Below, one piece after another: positions 8,458 to 16,573 of a stretch of DNA of 64,000 nucleotides. The translations under genes and the position numbers were made by a program. The first letter of the stretch is position 1, and every line of letters begins with the position of its first letter. Under the pieces are notes generated by a model, which did no database searches, was not told where the DNA came from, and saw only the letters and a program-made list of their open reading frames with translations. This DNA comes from Phycisphaerae bacterium (lineage in GTDB: Bacteria > Planctomycetota > Phycisphaerae > UBA1845 > UTPLA1): NCBI GenBank assembly GCA_019636475.1, contig JAHBXN010000009.1:62001-126000 (forward strand). Direction: 5' to 3'.

Positions 8458-10829
8458 TCGATAACCTCCCAGCCGCGGCCCTCGCCGAATTTGCGAAATG
8501 CCGGCTGCAACTCCTTCGGAAATCCGCCGATCTTCAGCGGTTCAACGTTTGCATACTGTGCCGGGTCAAACTTGAAGCCCCTGTCCTTGGCGAGCTCGTC
8601 ATCATGAGCGCCATTCTTGGTCGACTTTGAATCGTCGAATGTCGATACCTCGTCCTCAAAGACAACCTCGTCCTCGCAGTCGCACCAAAAATGGAGGGGT
8701 GGAAATGCCTTGCGATCGGTGAGTTTGAACACCTTGTTGACGTAAGGCTGGCAGATCGGGCACGCATCGCCGTTCGACACAAACATCCAGCCGGCAGCGC
8801 CGAATTCGACATACTCGCTGAAGCGCCCGGCCGCGTGCGCCATCATGAAGTTTTGGAAACAAACAAGGTCTGCGTGATATGGGTTCTCACCCGACCATCC
8901 GGCGGCGTCAGCCATCGAAGGCAGCCGCACTCGGAAGTCGCGGGATATTTCGCCGTTGGCGATCGACTTCACCAGTGCCTGGTGAATCGTCGCCAGAACG
9001 CCCATGTCATAAACGCCGGCCACGCGCGATGCCCGCGAGCGTGCTTCGAGCTCCAGTGCTGCAAACTCATCCGGGTCCAGCCCGATCCGATCGCGCAGTG
9101 CTCCAATGGCTCGCTCAAAGGGAATGCGGTTGAAGTCGATCTCGGCGTGCGCGAGCAGTACCCGCAGTTCGCTCCGATTGATTCCGAGTTTTCGCTGGGC
9201 ATCCAGAATGCCGGCCATCTTCGCTGCCAGGACGGACTGCTCGGCGACGGCCTGCATTTCGTCAACAGGCAGCAGGTCGAACATCTGCGGCAGGTCCGCC
9301 AGTGCCGTCTCACTGTCTCGCCGCTTCTCGATGAAGTTGGAAACCGCCGCGATAACATTGCTTGTATGCGCGGCCGTGGCCAGCACCGCCGCCATGATCC
9401 ACGCGCTCATTCGTGCTGCCGGCGTTCGCCGCCGCTTCACAATCTCGATTAACTTGCGCCGATGCACGGTCAAGCTGGAACGGCCCGCGCGCTTGTTGAA
9501 GGTCAGGTCGTTTCCAAAAGGATCGCCGCCGGTCGCGCCCGGCAGCGCATCGCCTGGTTTTTCGTCATCGGTCAAGCGAATGCCGAGCTCGTCCTGGACA
9601 ACCGACTTCGGCACCTTGGCCCCGAGCCGATTGACCGCCCGGTCCAGTAGCTCCGCCATGTCCAATAGGTCGCGAGCCTCTTCGATGACACGCCGGAAGT
9701 ATGGCGCGTGCATCACGCCTTCGTCGCCGAACTTCTGGCGTGCGATCGGGATGATGAGTCGCGACCGGATCGTCTCGCCTTCGTTCGAGATGTCGCGCTT
9801 CAGCAGATCTTTGCGCACTTCGTTATGGACTGTCGCCGCTGCCTTGGCCCCGCCCGTTTCGCCGATCTCCGTGGTCAGCGTCTGACCCAAAAAGAGCTTC
9901 GAGAATTCCGCGTCGATGTACTTGGCGATTCGCTCATAAGGCAGTTGCCCGCGATTGGCCGCTTCGACGAATTCAATCTCTGTGCCTTCAGGAAAGAGTC
10001 CGCCGCGATTAAGGCCCAGGTCGCGAATCAGTTTCGTCATCGCCTTGCGCGTCTCAGTGTCGCCCGGCTGGCCATACTTGGCGACAGTGATCGGCATACC
10101 GAAGAGCTCGTTGTAAATCGCCCAGCCCTTCTTCGCGAAAACCTTGATGCAGAATAGCGGCGCAGCCGGTCGCAGGAGCGCTCCGCGCACGGCAAGCCCG
10201 CCGATCGAAACGGGCCGGTGAACGATCCACTTGCCCTCCGGAAATTCGTCGATCGCGATGCCGTTCCAGTCGGATTCGAGCCGGATGCGCAGCCGGGACG
10301 GATTCATGTGATCGCAGGTCAAAAGCGCATCTTCCACACAGTGCAACGCTACAGGCACCTGTGCGCGATACTCGACTTCAGCCACTTTGAGACCGCGCCC
10401 GATCGCATCGGGCAGGCACTGCAGCGCGCAATCGAAGCCGTCGATTTCGGCGATGACTGCGGCGCAGTATTCATGCACTGCCTTGGCCTTGGCGTCATTG
10501 ATCTTCGGGTGCCGGCTGATTTCATTGGCGGGCACGAGCTCCCAATTGAGTCCGCCGATCGCCATCTTGCGGGTCTCGAACACGCTTCGAAGATGGCCGT
10601 CCATTTCGCACATCGTGTCGAAGAGTTCGAACTGTTCGCGCGGCTCGCCCTCTACGGCCGTCTTCAGGATGCGGACAATGCGCTCGGGCGTCGGGTTGCC
10701 CCGAAACAGATCGGCAATCTCGAAACCTGTTGATGTCGGCACGACGATGCGTCCGCCCTTTTGCGGCCGTGTGGCCTTGGCGGTCGGCGGTCGTGCGGCG
10801 TTGGCGATGCGTCCGGTGGCCGCGCTCAT
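8454..10829 (-). CDS. portal (Mu gp29/DUF935) fused to Mu gpF-like head protein
   Basis: 791 residues carrying two normally separate Mu functions. Residues 1 to about 480 match the DUF935 portal family (ELFDTMCEMDGHLRSVFETR, KVFAKKGWAIYNELFGMPIT, FLGQTLTTEIGETGG). The C-terminal part matches the Mu gpF minor head family, with the Cys/His block GDACPICQPYVNKVF then FPPLHFWCDCEDE. The portal is the dodecameric DNA gate; gpF-type proteins help head assembly. ATGA overlaps join it to the terminase and GTGA to the protease. No stop or frameshift is seen at the junction. Confidence 0.85.
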   Translation of the reverse strand: MSAATGRIANAARPPTAKATRPQKGGRIVVPTSTGFEIADLFRGNPTPERIVRILKTAVEGEPREQFELFDTMCEMDGHLRSVFETRKMAIGGLNWELVPANEISRHPKINDAKAKAVHEYCAAVIAEIDGFDCALQCLPDAIGRGLKVAEVEYRAQVPVALHCVEDALLTCDHMNPSRLRIRLESDWNGIAIDEFPEGKWIVHRPVSIGGLAVRGALLRPAAPLFCIKVFAKKGWAIYNELFGMPITVAKYGQPGDTETRKAMTKLIRDLGLNRGGLFPEGTEIEFVEAANRGQLPYERIAKYIDAEFSKLFLGQTLTTEIGETGGAKAAATVHNEVRKDLLKRDISNEGETIRSRLIIPIARQKFGDEGVMHAPYFRRVIEEARDLLDMAELLDRAVNRLGAKVPKSVVQDELGIRLTDDEKPGDALPGATGGDPFGNDLTFNKRAGRSSLTVHRRKLIEIVKRRRTPAARMSAWIMAAVLATAAHTSNVIAAVSNFIEKRRDSETALADLPQMFDLLPVDEMQAVAEQSVLAAKMAGILDAQRKLGINRSELRVLLAHAEIDFNRIPFERAIGALRDRIGLDPDEFAALELEARSRASRVAGVYDMGVLATIHQALVKSIANGEISRDFRVRLPSMADAAGWSGENPYHADLVCFQNFMMAHAAGRFSEYVEFGAAGWMFVSNGDACPICQPYVNKVFKLTDRKAFPPLHFWCDCEDEVVFEDEVSTFDDSKSTKNGAHDDELAKDRGFKFDPAQYANVEPLKIGGFPKELQPAFRKFGEGRGWEVIE

Positions 10830-12205
10830 TCGTCATCCCCCCATCCGTCGTCATCGTCCAATGCCCGATCGGCAAACACGCAACGCTGCACCGGCTCGTA
10901 CACGGGCATCGGCGCTGCCTTCGTGATGCCCGCATGAATCGCCATCGCCATCGACCAGAACCGGTCGGCATGCGAATCGCCGGCCTCTCCCTCGAATCGC
11001 TTATTGCCCGCCGCCGTTGTCGTACAGCGAACGCTGTGCAGGTCCTGCCGTAAATCGTGATCGTCCGGGATTAAAATATTCCGCTCTTCGAACAGACCGC
11101 GCAGATCGCCCGCGAGAATTTCCTTCAGCCCCTGAAACTTCACGCCTTCGACGCGCGAACTGCCGAGCCGCTTTTTCATTGTGTCAACGATCGGTTCGCC
11201 CATGCCGCCTGCATCGAGCACCAGCCGAGTAAATTTCGGATAGTGTCGGCATGCCGCCTGTACGGCATCGTACTGCTGCTCGAACGGCATCCGTTTCATT
11301 TCAACCATGCCGACCGTGGTAAAACGGTTCGCTCGCTTGGCCAGCAGTGTAAGCACGGAAAGATGGTGCCACCGGGCGATGTCCCAACCGCCAAAGATGC
11401 TGTCATCGTCGCAATCGATCAGCCGCTTCGAAGCCTTGTCGCTCGTGCATCCCTGAATGAGTTCCCACGGCAGCCAGCAAATTTCGTCATCGACAAACTC
11501 GCATAGGTATTCCTGCCGCCAGGCGATGTCATCATTAAGCGCTGCTTTCAACATCGCCGGGTCTTGCGGACAACCTTGTTCGACGGCCTCGTAAATCGTG
11601 AGCCGGTGCGTCGACCAGATCGAGTCGGGTTTGATCGCCTCTTCCCATTTCTTTTGAAACCAGCCCGGCCTCGGCGTCGTGATGATGATGAACTTGTAGC
11701 CGCCGCGCGAAACGACCGGGAACGCCGTCGTGAAGAGTTCGCGGTTGCGCTTGGTCAACGCCGCCTCGTCCCATAGCACATTGCCCGTGAAGCCGGCAGC
11801 GGAGTCGGGATTGCCCGAGACGACAACAACGCGCGAGCCGCCCGGATATTCGAGTTCGAATGATCGCTCCTCCAGCTCATTCACCACTTCGCGCATGCTG
11901 GGTGCGATCAGAATTTTTTTCGCCGCTTCGACCGCGCGGGCCACGTCACGAATCTTGATGGCCATCTCGCGCGCTTGCGAAAGCGACCGGCTGATGACGG
12001 TCCAGAGTGTTTTCTTTCCTTCGGCCTCAGTCATCAGGATGTCGTCGTTAACCAGCAGCGCCGCGCCCATGCTCTTGCCGCACTGACGAGACCACATGAT
12101 GATCATGAATCGCGCCTTATTCGTGACGAGCCGAACCTGGTATGGATACGGCTTGATGACCGACTCCATCGCGTGTTCAGGTTTGTATTCGTTCGCCGCA
12201 ACCAT
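10826..12205 (-). CDS. terminase large subunit (Mu gp28 type)
   Basis: 459 residues. An ATPase domain with a Walker-A-like SRQCGKS (39-45) and Walker B VLWDEAA (Asp146, Glu147) is followed by a C-terminal RNase-H-like nuclease with acidic residues in FGGWDIARW, LVLDAGGMGE and HADRFWSMAMA. It packages DNA into the prohead; Mu-type enzymes cut host flanking DNA instead of cos sites. It overlaps the small subunit stop as TAATG and the portal start as ATGA. Confidence 0.9.
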   Translation of the reverse strand: MVAANEYKPEHAMESVIKPYPYQVRLVTNKARFMIIMWSRQCGKSMGAALLVNDDILMTEAEGKKTLWTVISRSLSQAREMAIKIRDVARAVEAAKKILIAPSMREVVNELEERSFELEYPGGSRVVVVSGNPDSAAGFTGNVLWDEAALTKRNRELFTTAFPVVSRGGYKFIIITTPRPGWFQKKWEEAIKPDSIWSTHRLTIYEAVEQGCPQDPAMLKAALNDDIAWRQEYLCEFVDDEICWLPWELIQGCTSDKASKRLIDCDDDSIFGGWDIARWHHLSVLTLLAKRANRFTTVGMVEMKRMPFEQQYDAVQAACRHYPKFTRLVLDAGGMGEPIVDTMKKRLGSSRVEGVKFQGLKEILAGDLRGLFEERNILIPDDHDLRQDLHSVRCTTTAAGNKRFEGEAGDSHADRFWSMAMAIHAGITKAAPMPVYEPVQRCVFADRALDDDDGWGDDE

Positions 12206-12720
12206 TAAGCGATTCCCAGTACCTTGAGTCGAATTTCCCGCACCTGTTCGGGCGTCAATCGAACGTCATTCGTAGTGACTTCGAGAGCCTGCTCCTGTGC
12301 CTTTCGAAGCTCGGCCATCTTCGCGTCATGTATCTCAGCGGCCCGCGTCTCCGCGTCCCGGATAATTTGCAGCCGGTCATATTCCTGCATCCGCGCAATC
12401 AGCGCTGCCGCGTCGGTCGGTTTCATCGCCCCCGACAAGGCCGACTGCATTGAGACGATCATGAGTTGGTCCACCAACTCCTTTGCCGATGGCGGCGTTG
12501 TTATTTCGGGCGGCTCGGTCCACTCCGTCTTGCGTATCCTGCCCGCGTATTTTATGAACGTGCCAATCAGGATGCCGCGCGTGGCCAATCCAAAACGGCG
12601 GAAGATCGACGATGCCGACTCATTGGCATCGGAGCGAATCGCTTCATCGACTTCGGACCGGATGGCCGGATCGAGATCGTCCATCGATTTGTTCTTGGGC
12701 GGTCGCCCGCGCTTTGGCAT
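12205..12720 (-). CDS. terminase small subunit-like (Mu gp27 / DUF3486 type)
   Basis: 171 residues starting MPKRGRPPKNKSMDDLDPAI; this ATG is chosen over one ten codons upstream that would run into the previous gene. A basic AT-hook-like N-terminus and a helical region resembling HTH (ASSIFRRFGLATRGILIGTF) fit DNA recognition, followed by a long C-terminal helix. Place directly before gp28 matches Mu gp27. Confidence 0.7.
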   Translation of the reverse strand: MPKRGRPPKNKSMDDLDPAIRSEVDEAIRSDANESASSIFRRFGLATRGILIGTFIKYAGRIRKTEWTEPPEITTPPSAKELVDQLMIVSMQSALSGAMKPTDAAALIARMQEYDRLQIIRDAETRAAEIHDAKMAELRKAQEQALEVTTNDVRLTPEQVREIRLKVLGIA

Positions 12721-12727
12721 CAGTCGT

Positions 12728-12967
12728 TTATCCCTGCCGTCGCAGTGCATCGAGTTCGTGCGTTGCGTCCTGCAAATCGCTGTGCGATTGCATGAGCTCG
12801 ATCGCCAGCTTCGTCATGCGGTGTGGTTCGGCTCCGAGAATCTTCTCCGCCGATTTCGAGGTGTAGGCGCTCACTTCACCGAGTAGCGCCTTCGCCTTGT
12901 CATTGCAATTCGCCACGGCCTTTTTGACCGCGTCGTGCGCATCCGCAACCAGTACCGCCTTGCTCAT
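12728..12967 (-). CDS. small helical phage protein at Mu gp26 position
   Basis: 79 residues from MSKAVLVADAHDAVKKAVAN. Its ATG overlaps the stop of the coiled-coil/membrane gene (ATGA), deciding the start. It is nearly all helix with Ala/Lys/Glu repeats and ends HELDALRRQG. Function is unknown; it sits between gp25- and gp27-position genes. Confidence 0.6.
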   Translation of the reverse strand: MSKAVLVADAHDAVKKAVANCNDKAKALLGEVSAYTSKSAEKILGAEPHRMTKLAIELMQSHSDLQDATHELDALRRQG

Positions 12968-13338
12968 GGAAACACCGCCTTTACTGCCAGCCCAGCCAGA
13001 AACGCGCCGAGCGATATACCTCCGGAAATCATGGCCAGCCGCCATTGGGCCTTGCCGATGAGGTCGGCAAACGATTTATGGTCCTCGCGATTCTCCGCCT
13101 GGTGCAACGAGAACTGGTGTCGCGGGACATAGTCGACTTCGATCGCATGAATCTTTTCGGTCTGCTCGCGACGGCTTGCGAAAAGCGTTTTTGTTTCCGC
13201 CGATGTTTTCTCAAGGTGCGCATTGAGTCGCGCCGTCAGCGTATCGATCGAGCCGGAGACCTTGGCCTCCAATGTGCGGATGTCGCCGCGTAGCTCCTCT
13301 TGACCCGCGATGATTTCGGCTCTCTCTTGTCCTGTCAC
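12964..13338 (-). CDS. coiled-coil protein with C-terminal membrane segment
   Basis: 124 residues. A long coiled coil (20-90) precedes one transmembrane helix (MISGGISLGAFLAGLAVKAV). This matches the layout of Mu gp25 (DUF2730) and of XhlA-type lysis accessory proteins. It overlaps both neighbours by four bases. Membrane location is clear; whether it is lytic or structural is not. Confidence 0.6.
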   Translation of the reverse strand: MTGQERAEIIAGQEELRGDIRTLEAKVSGSIDTLTARLNAHLEKTSAETKTLFASRREQTEKIHAIEVDYVPRHQFSLHQAENREDHKSFADLIGKAQWRLAMISGGISLGAFLAGLAVKAVFP

Positions 13339-13727
13339 GCAAATAATCTCCTCTGCCCGCTTGGCTCAACTTCCAATCGTTCGAGCCAATCTCGCGTCAT
13401 CTTCCGCACGCCCTTGAGCCGCCAGGCATTGCCGACGATTCGCGAATGCAGGTTGGCTCCATAGGCTTGCAACTCCGTCAGCGTTGTCGCGATGAACACG
13501 CCCGGCGGCGATCCGCATGTCGAGCAGACCGGCACACCCTGTTCGATCAGTTGCAACTGCGCCCATTGCAGCACCCGCGAGTTTGTTCCGGCGAGCTTCG
13601 CAAGCTCGCTCTGTTTCACCGGCTTCGCCGCGCCGTATGCATCCTTCGCCTTCAACGCCGCGTACACCCGCGCCGCGACTTCAGTCAGTTTCGATGCATC
13701 CGGTCTGTCATGCGGGCCGCGTTCCAT
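13335..13727 (-). CDS. winged-helix-like small protein
   Basis: 130 residues. The segment KQSELAKLAGTNSRVLQWAQ LQLIEQ, followed by a Cys pair (CSTCGSPPGVF), looks like a winged helix-turn-helix with a short metal or turn motif. A DNA-binding role is inferred. It overlaps the next gene (ATGA) and its upstream neighbour by 20 bases, so it is co-translated with the late genes. Confidence 0.5.
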   Translation of the reverse strand: MERGPHDRPDASKLTEVAARVYAALKAKDAYGAAKPVKQSELAKLAGTNSRVLQWAQLQLIEQGVPVCSTCGSPPGVFIATTLTELQAYGANLHSRIVGNAWRLKGVRKMTRDWLERLEVEPSGQRRLFA

Positions 13728-13935
13728 ACTTGATCCGATACATCGCCTCGTCTTTCACAAGCCGCGTGAATTCCTGCCCCTTCTCGGTCAGCGTTCCTTC
13801 GCCGCTGACGAACTGCCAACTCAGGAGCATTGCCGCCGCCTCCTGCCACCCCTCGTCCGTCACGAGGCTCGCGAGCGATCGCCCGCGCGACATCGCCAGC
13901 AGAATCTCCATCGCCCGCGTCTCACTCGGTCCCAT
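13708..13935 (-). CDS. small phage protein, unknown
   Basis: 75 residues starting MGPSETRAMEILLAMSRGRS, mainly helical with a possible winged-helix turn (LLSWQFVSGEGTLTEKGQEF). Overlaps its neighbours by 14 and 20 bases, typical of this compact operon. No family recognised. Confidence 0.5.
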   Translation of the reverse strand: MGPSETRAMEILLAMSRGRSLASLVTDEGWQEAAAMLLSWQFVSGEGTLTEKGQEFTRLVKDEAMYRIKYGTRPA

Positions 13936-14173
13936 CGCGTTCCCGCCTCTCCCACAATCTCAGTCCCGTCAGCGAGCTTGTCGCCATCGCGATAAACTGC
14001 CCGCCGATACCCTGAGTCCGACACGCCATCTTGATTCGTTCCCGCGTCTCTTCGCTTTCGAGTCCCTCGCCGTAGTAACCGGCACTCTTGCACACCACCT
14101 TGCCGCCGGCCTGCCGCGCCGACAGAACATGGTCGGCGAATCGTCGGTCGAACTCGGCGGGCGAGATCGTCAC
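13922..14173 (-). CDS. small phage protein with GTG start, unknown
   Basis: 83 residues. The GTG at 14173 overlaps the holin-like gene's stop as GTGA and gives MTISPAEFDRRFADHVLSAR. An internal GGKVVCKSAGYYGEGLESEE and Cys/Met-rich segment give no family. It lies in the lysis-type region, but no catalytic motif of a known endolysin is visible. Confidence 0.5.
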   Translation of the reverse strand: MTISPAEFDRRFADHVLSARQAGGKVVCKSAGYYGEGLESEETRERIKMACRTQGIGGQFIAMATSSLTGLRLWERRERDGTE

Positions 14174-14346
14174 AGTTTCTGTTCGACCTTGGCCACCGCC
14201 TGGCGGCCGGTGATGATCGCGAAGCCGAGCAGGATTTTTTCCCACGCCTGATTCCAGCCATCGAAGACGCCTTCGATGATGCCGCCGGCAACCGCCAGCA
14301 CGCCGAGCCAGAACGTTTTTGTTTTGACAAGTGCCTTGAAATCCAT
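14170..14346 (-). CDS. small membrane protein, holin-like
   Basis: 58 residues starting MDFKALVKTKTFWLGVLAVA, with AAGGAG eight bases before the ATG. Two hydrophobic stretches (about 11-29 and 36-49) are separated by a short polar turn and followed by a basic tail. Small two-helix proteins in a phage late leader region are usually holins or lysis regulators. Role inferred from topology and place. Confidence 0.6.
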   Translation of the reverse strand: MDFKALVKTKTFWLGVLAVAGGIIEGVFDGWNQAWEKILLGFAIITGRQAVAKVEQKL

Positions 14347-14351
14347 GTCGG

Positions 14352-14714
14352 TTATCTCCTTCGCCGTCGACGCTGATTCGCGGCCGCAATCGCGATCGCC
14401 AGCGGCGCGGGCCGCTTGACATCGATGCGTGTCACCGTGATCGTGTCCGAGCCCTCGTTTGACAGCGCGTCGACCGCGACGATCTCGATGATGTTCTCGC
14501 CCATCGCGAGCGGTATGACGGCGCCACCCCAAATTCCCGATTCAGAATTGAAAAAACAGAAACCCGAATCCGACGTGGTCTGGTTGGTCCATGACACGCC
14601 GGTGATATCGCCGTCCGCATCGGTCACGGTTCCGCCGAGTTCGATGCCGGCCTCCGCCGTCTGATAAGCGGGGTTGCTGGTCGGGCTCGTGATGGTGACA
14701 ACGGGATTCGCCAT
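14352..14714 (-). CDS. Ig-like (cadherin/Big-type) domain protein
   Basis: 120 residues: MANPVVTITSPTSNPAYQTA, then GGTVTDADGDITGVSW and GENIIEIVAVDALSNEGSDT, the pattern of a single bacterial Ig-like fold. It ends in an Ala-rich stretch and a run of arginines. Phages often carry such domains on virion surfaces for carbohydrate contact. No signal peptide, so a virion role is more likely than secretion. Confidence 0.65.
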   Translation of the reverse strand: MANPVVTITSPTSNPAYQTAEAGIELGGTVTDADGDITGVSWTNQTTSDSGFCFFNSESGIWGGAVIPLAMGENIIEIVAVDALSNEGSDTITVTRIDVKRPAPLAIAIAAANQRRRRRR

Positions 14715-14720
14715 TCCATG

Positions 14721-15026
14721 TCAGTCCGCTAGATCCTCAATCAGTTTTTCAATGAACGATTTGCGTGCCACCGGCTGCGTCGTTGCCGCCGGTTGCGATG
14801 TCGGCGCGGCCTTTGCCCCCGGCGTCACCTGCACCGTCACCAGGTGAAAGGTGCAGCCCGTCACAAACGCGAATGCCAGGACAAACAGCCCGGCCCGCCC
14901 GATCCAGATCAGCCGTGCGGTCAACATCACCAGCGCCGCCAGAATCGCCGCGATCAGCCATTGCCCGCGCCGCATGCGAAATGCGTCCGGCGGCATCGGC
15001 GAATCTTCATATTCCCACTTGCTCAT
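14721..15026 (-). CDS. phage membrane protein with internal lipobox (spanin-like?)
   Basis: 101 residues. Hydrophobic segments span about 24-40 and 45-55. The second ends in VTGC, a perfect lipobox, followed by a linker APTSQPAATTQPVARK of the type seen after planctomycete signal peptides. A full-length product would be an inner membrane protein; starting at Met34 (14927) it would be a lipoprotein. It overlaps the upstream gene by four bases. A lysis (spanin-like) role is speculative. Confidence 0.5.
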   Translation of the reverse strand: MSKWEYEDSPMPPDAFRMRRGQWLIAAILAALVMLTARLIWIGRAGLFVLAFAFVTGCTFHLVTVQVTPGAKAAPTSQPAATTQPVARKSFIEKLIEDLAD

Positions 15027-15289
15027 GCCCTCACCTGCTTTCGCAGTTGTGCCGCGATCTCATCACCGGCCGCTTCGAGTTCGGCCGCGCCGAGTTCCAG
15101 CACGCTCGGTTTGCGATAGACGATGCCCGAAAGTTCCTTGTGGAAGATCGCGAAATAGATTCGCGGTCCGCCGCCTTTTTTCGCGATGTCCATCTGCAAT
15201 GTCGACCCCTTCGGCGTCCTCATAAACACCCGGTCCGTCAATCTCGCCAGCGCCTTCCCGGCCGATCCAATGGGGTCGCTGCTCATCAC
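15023..15289 (-). CDS. first gene of late operon, unknown
   Basis: 88 residues starting MMSSDPIGSAGKALARLTDR with central FMRTPKGSTLQMDIAKKGGG PRIYF. No family recognised. It is the first gene after the terminator at 15333-15364, so a late promoter probably lies in 15290-15332, although no consensus is evident. Confidence 0.5.
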   Translation of the reverse strand: MMSSDPIGSAGKALARLTDRVFMRTPKGSTLQMDIAKKGGGPRIYFAIFHKELSGIVYRKPSVLELGAAELEAAGDEIAAQLRKQVRA

Positions 15290-15332
15290 GTCTATTTCTT
15301 CGCCCTCGGTCTAATCTGAATAACAAAAACTG

Positions 15333-15364
15333 GTGTGGCACCGGCCCGATTGCCGGTGCCACAC
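15333..15364 (-). terminator. Rho-independent terminator after lipoprotein gene
   Basis: A perfect 13-bp stem (15333-15345 with 15352-15364, GTGTGGCACCGGC and its complement) has a 6-base loop. Read on the minus strand it is followed by CAGTTTTTG. It lies 16 bases past the lipoprotein stop and would separate that gene from the late operon. Confidence 0.75.
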
Positions 15365-15380
15365 ACCCGACAGCACGGCA

Positions 15381-15848
15381 TCATTGGGTTTTATTTTGTT
15401 CGCCGCCCGTCTTTTCCTTGCGATCCTGGGCGATCAGATTCAGCAGTTGCTGGTATCGCGGATCGGAAGAGTCCATGCCCTTCATCGCTTCCAGAATGGA
15501 TTCGCGCACACCGGCCGGCAGCCGCGTGGCGTCGCCCGCCGCCTCGGCGTCGATGCGGGCATTGGCCCCGTCGAATCCGATGCGCGTCCGCCAGACCGGC
15601 CCGCTTTCGATCACGAGCGACGGGTCGTGCAGATTGCCCGACATCTGCGTGGCCCACTGTTCCAGCACGCCCTCGTCGTGAATCTTGGCGAGAATCGTGT
15701 CGGTCGTTTTGGTGGCCATCGTGGTGACCGAGGTCACGGCATCGGTGATCGTCGCCTGCTCGCCTGCGCAGCCGGTCCCGGCCAGCATCAACCCCGCGAC
15801 AATGCATCCCACAAACCACGCGATCGACCATGTTTTTTCATTTTTCAT
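15381..15848 (-). CDS. prophage lipoprotein
   Basis: 155 residues. Signal peptide MKNEKTWSIAWFVGCIVAGL with lipobox LAGTGC (Cys27), so export and lipid attachment are expected. The mature part is a helical, mildly acidic domain (TDAVTSVTTMATKTTDTILA) without a recognised family. AAAGGAG precedes the ATG. It has its own terminator before the late genes, so it may be expressed in the lysogen as a conversion or exclusion factor; this is inference. Confidence 0.65.
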   Translation of the reverse strand: MKNEKTWSIAWFVGCIVAGLMLAGTGCAGEQATITDAVTSVTTMATKTTDTILAKIHDEGVLEQWATQMSGNLHDPSLVIESGPVWRTRIGFDGANARIDAEAAGDATRLPAGVRESILEAMKGMDSSDPRYQQLLNLIAQDRKEKTGGEQNKTQ

Positions 15849-16372
15849 TGCGAGTCTCCTTTCAAAAATGCCATGCCAACGGCACAGGCCGGGGCACGGG
15901 CCGCATAACGTCCCGGTTCGAATCTACCCCGATCCGCCTCCGTCACGTTGGCAACGCAATCTCTACCGCCGACCGCCCGCACAGAGTGCGCACTCCGTGC
16001 GGCCAGCGCCGATGCGCATCGGCCTCGCTTCGAAATGGGTTCATAAAGTGCCCAATGCGGGCGGTCGGAAGTGGAGGAGAAAATCGATCGCCGCGCCCCG
16101 AGGAACTGCTCGGGCGATTTACGGGGTGGGGTGATGCGCTGGCCAAAGGCCGGCGATGTGCCGCCGCCCAAAATGGAAATGGCCCCGTCCGACGAGGCGG
16201 CGGCGAAAGTCTGAATGCGATGTGAATCGAGAAACGCAGTGCCAAGAATCAGGCACAGGCCGATGACAAACCACTTGATTTCAAGGCATGAAAACGAGTG
16301 CGCAAAGAAAATCCCGCCAGCGCGGGAGGCACCCAAAGAAGCCGGATATTCCGTCGTCCGTGACGTTGGCAT
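15845..16372 (-). CDS. doubtful ORF with one membrane segment
   Basis: 175 codons filling an otherwise empty stretch. Its stop overlaps the lipoprotein ATG (ATGA), like true genes nearby, and residues 31-48 (LEIKWFVIGLCLILGTAF) form a plausible transmembrane helix. Against it: the last 70 residues are Arg/Ala/Ser-rich as in non-coding GC-rich frames, and the start lies inside a palindrome. Otherwise 15849-16435 holds nothing recognisable. Confidence 0.25.
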   Translation of the reverse strand: MPTSRTTEYPASLGASRAGGIFFAHSFSCLEIKWFVIGLCLILGTAFLDSHRIQTFAAASSDGAISILGGGTSPAFGQRITPPRKSPEQFLGARRSIFSSTSDRPHWALYEPISKRGRCASALAARSAHSVRAVGGRDCVANVTEADRGRFEPGRYAARAPACAVGMAFLKGDSQ

Positions 16373-16391
16373 TCGCGTCCCTGCGAATGCC
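16368..16391. repeat. palindrome, operator-like
   Basis: GGCATTCGC and GCGAATGCC form a perfect 9-bp inverted repeat around a 6-base centre. No T-run follows on either strand, so a terminator is unlikely. It lies between the 39-residue membrane protein gene and the lipoprotein gene and could be a regulator site. Confidence 0.35.
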
Positions 16392-16435
16392 GGCTAAGGA
16401 ACGCAAGGGTTTTATCCCGCGCCCGATTTTCGGTG

Positions 16436-16555
16436 TCAAGAACTTTTTTTCCCGGCCATGACCAGCAGACATCCCACCGCCATGCAACCCAACCCCGGAA
16501 AGCAGAACAGTAACGTGAGCGGAATCCCCGCCAATATGAGTAAATAGCCCAGCAT
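16436..16555 (-). CDS. 39-residue hydrophobic small protein
   Basis: ATG at 16555, 18 bases after the secreted-protein stop, gives MLGYLLILAGIPLTLLFCFP then a second hydrophobic half and MAGKKSS. Two helices with a Pro/Gly turn make a small hairpin membrane protein. The ribosome site is weak, so translation may be coupled to the gene before it. Similar sORFs near phage repressors are often toxins or exclusion peptides; unproven here. Confidence 0.45.
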   Translation of the reverse strand: MLGYLLILAGIPLTLLFCFPGLGCMAVGCLLVMAGKKSS

Positions 16556-16573
16556 TTTCAGCGTGGTTCGGCC

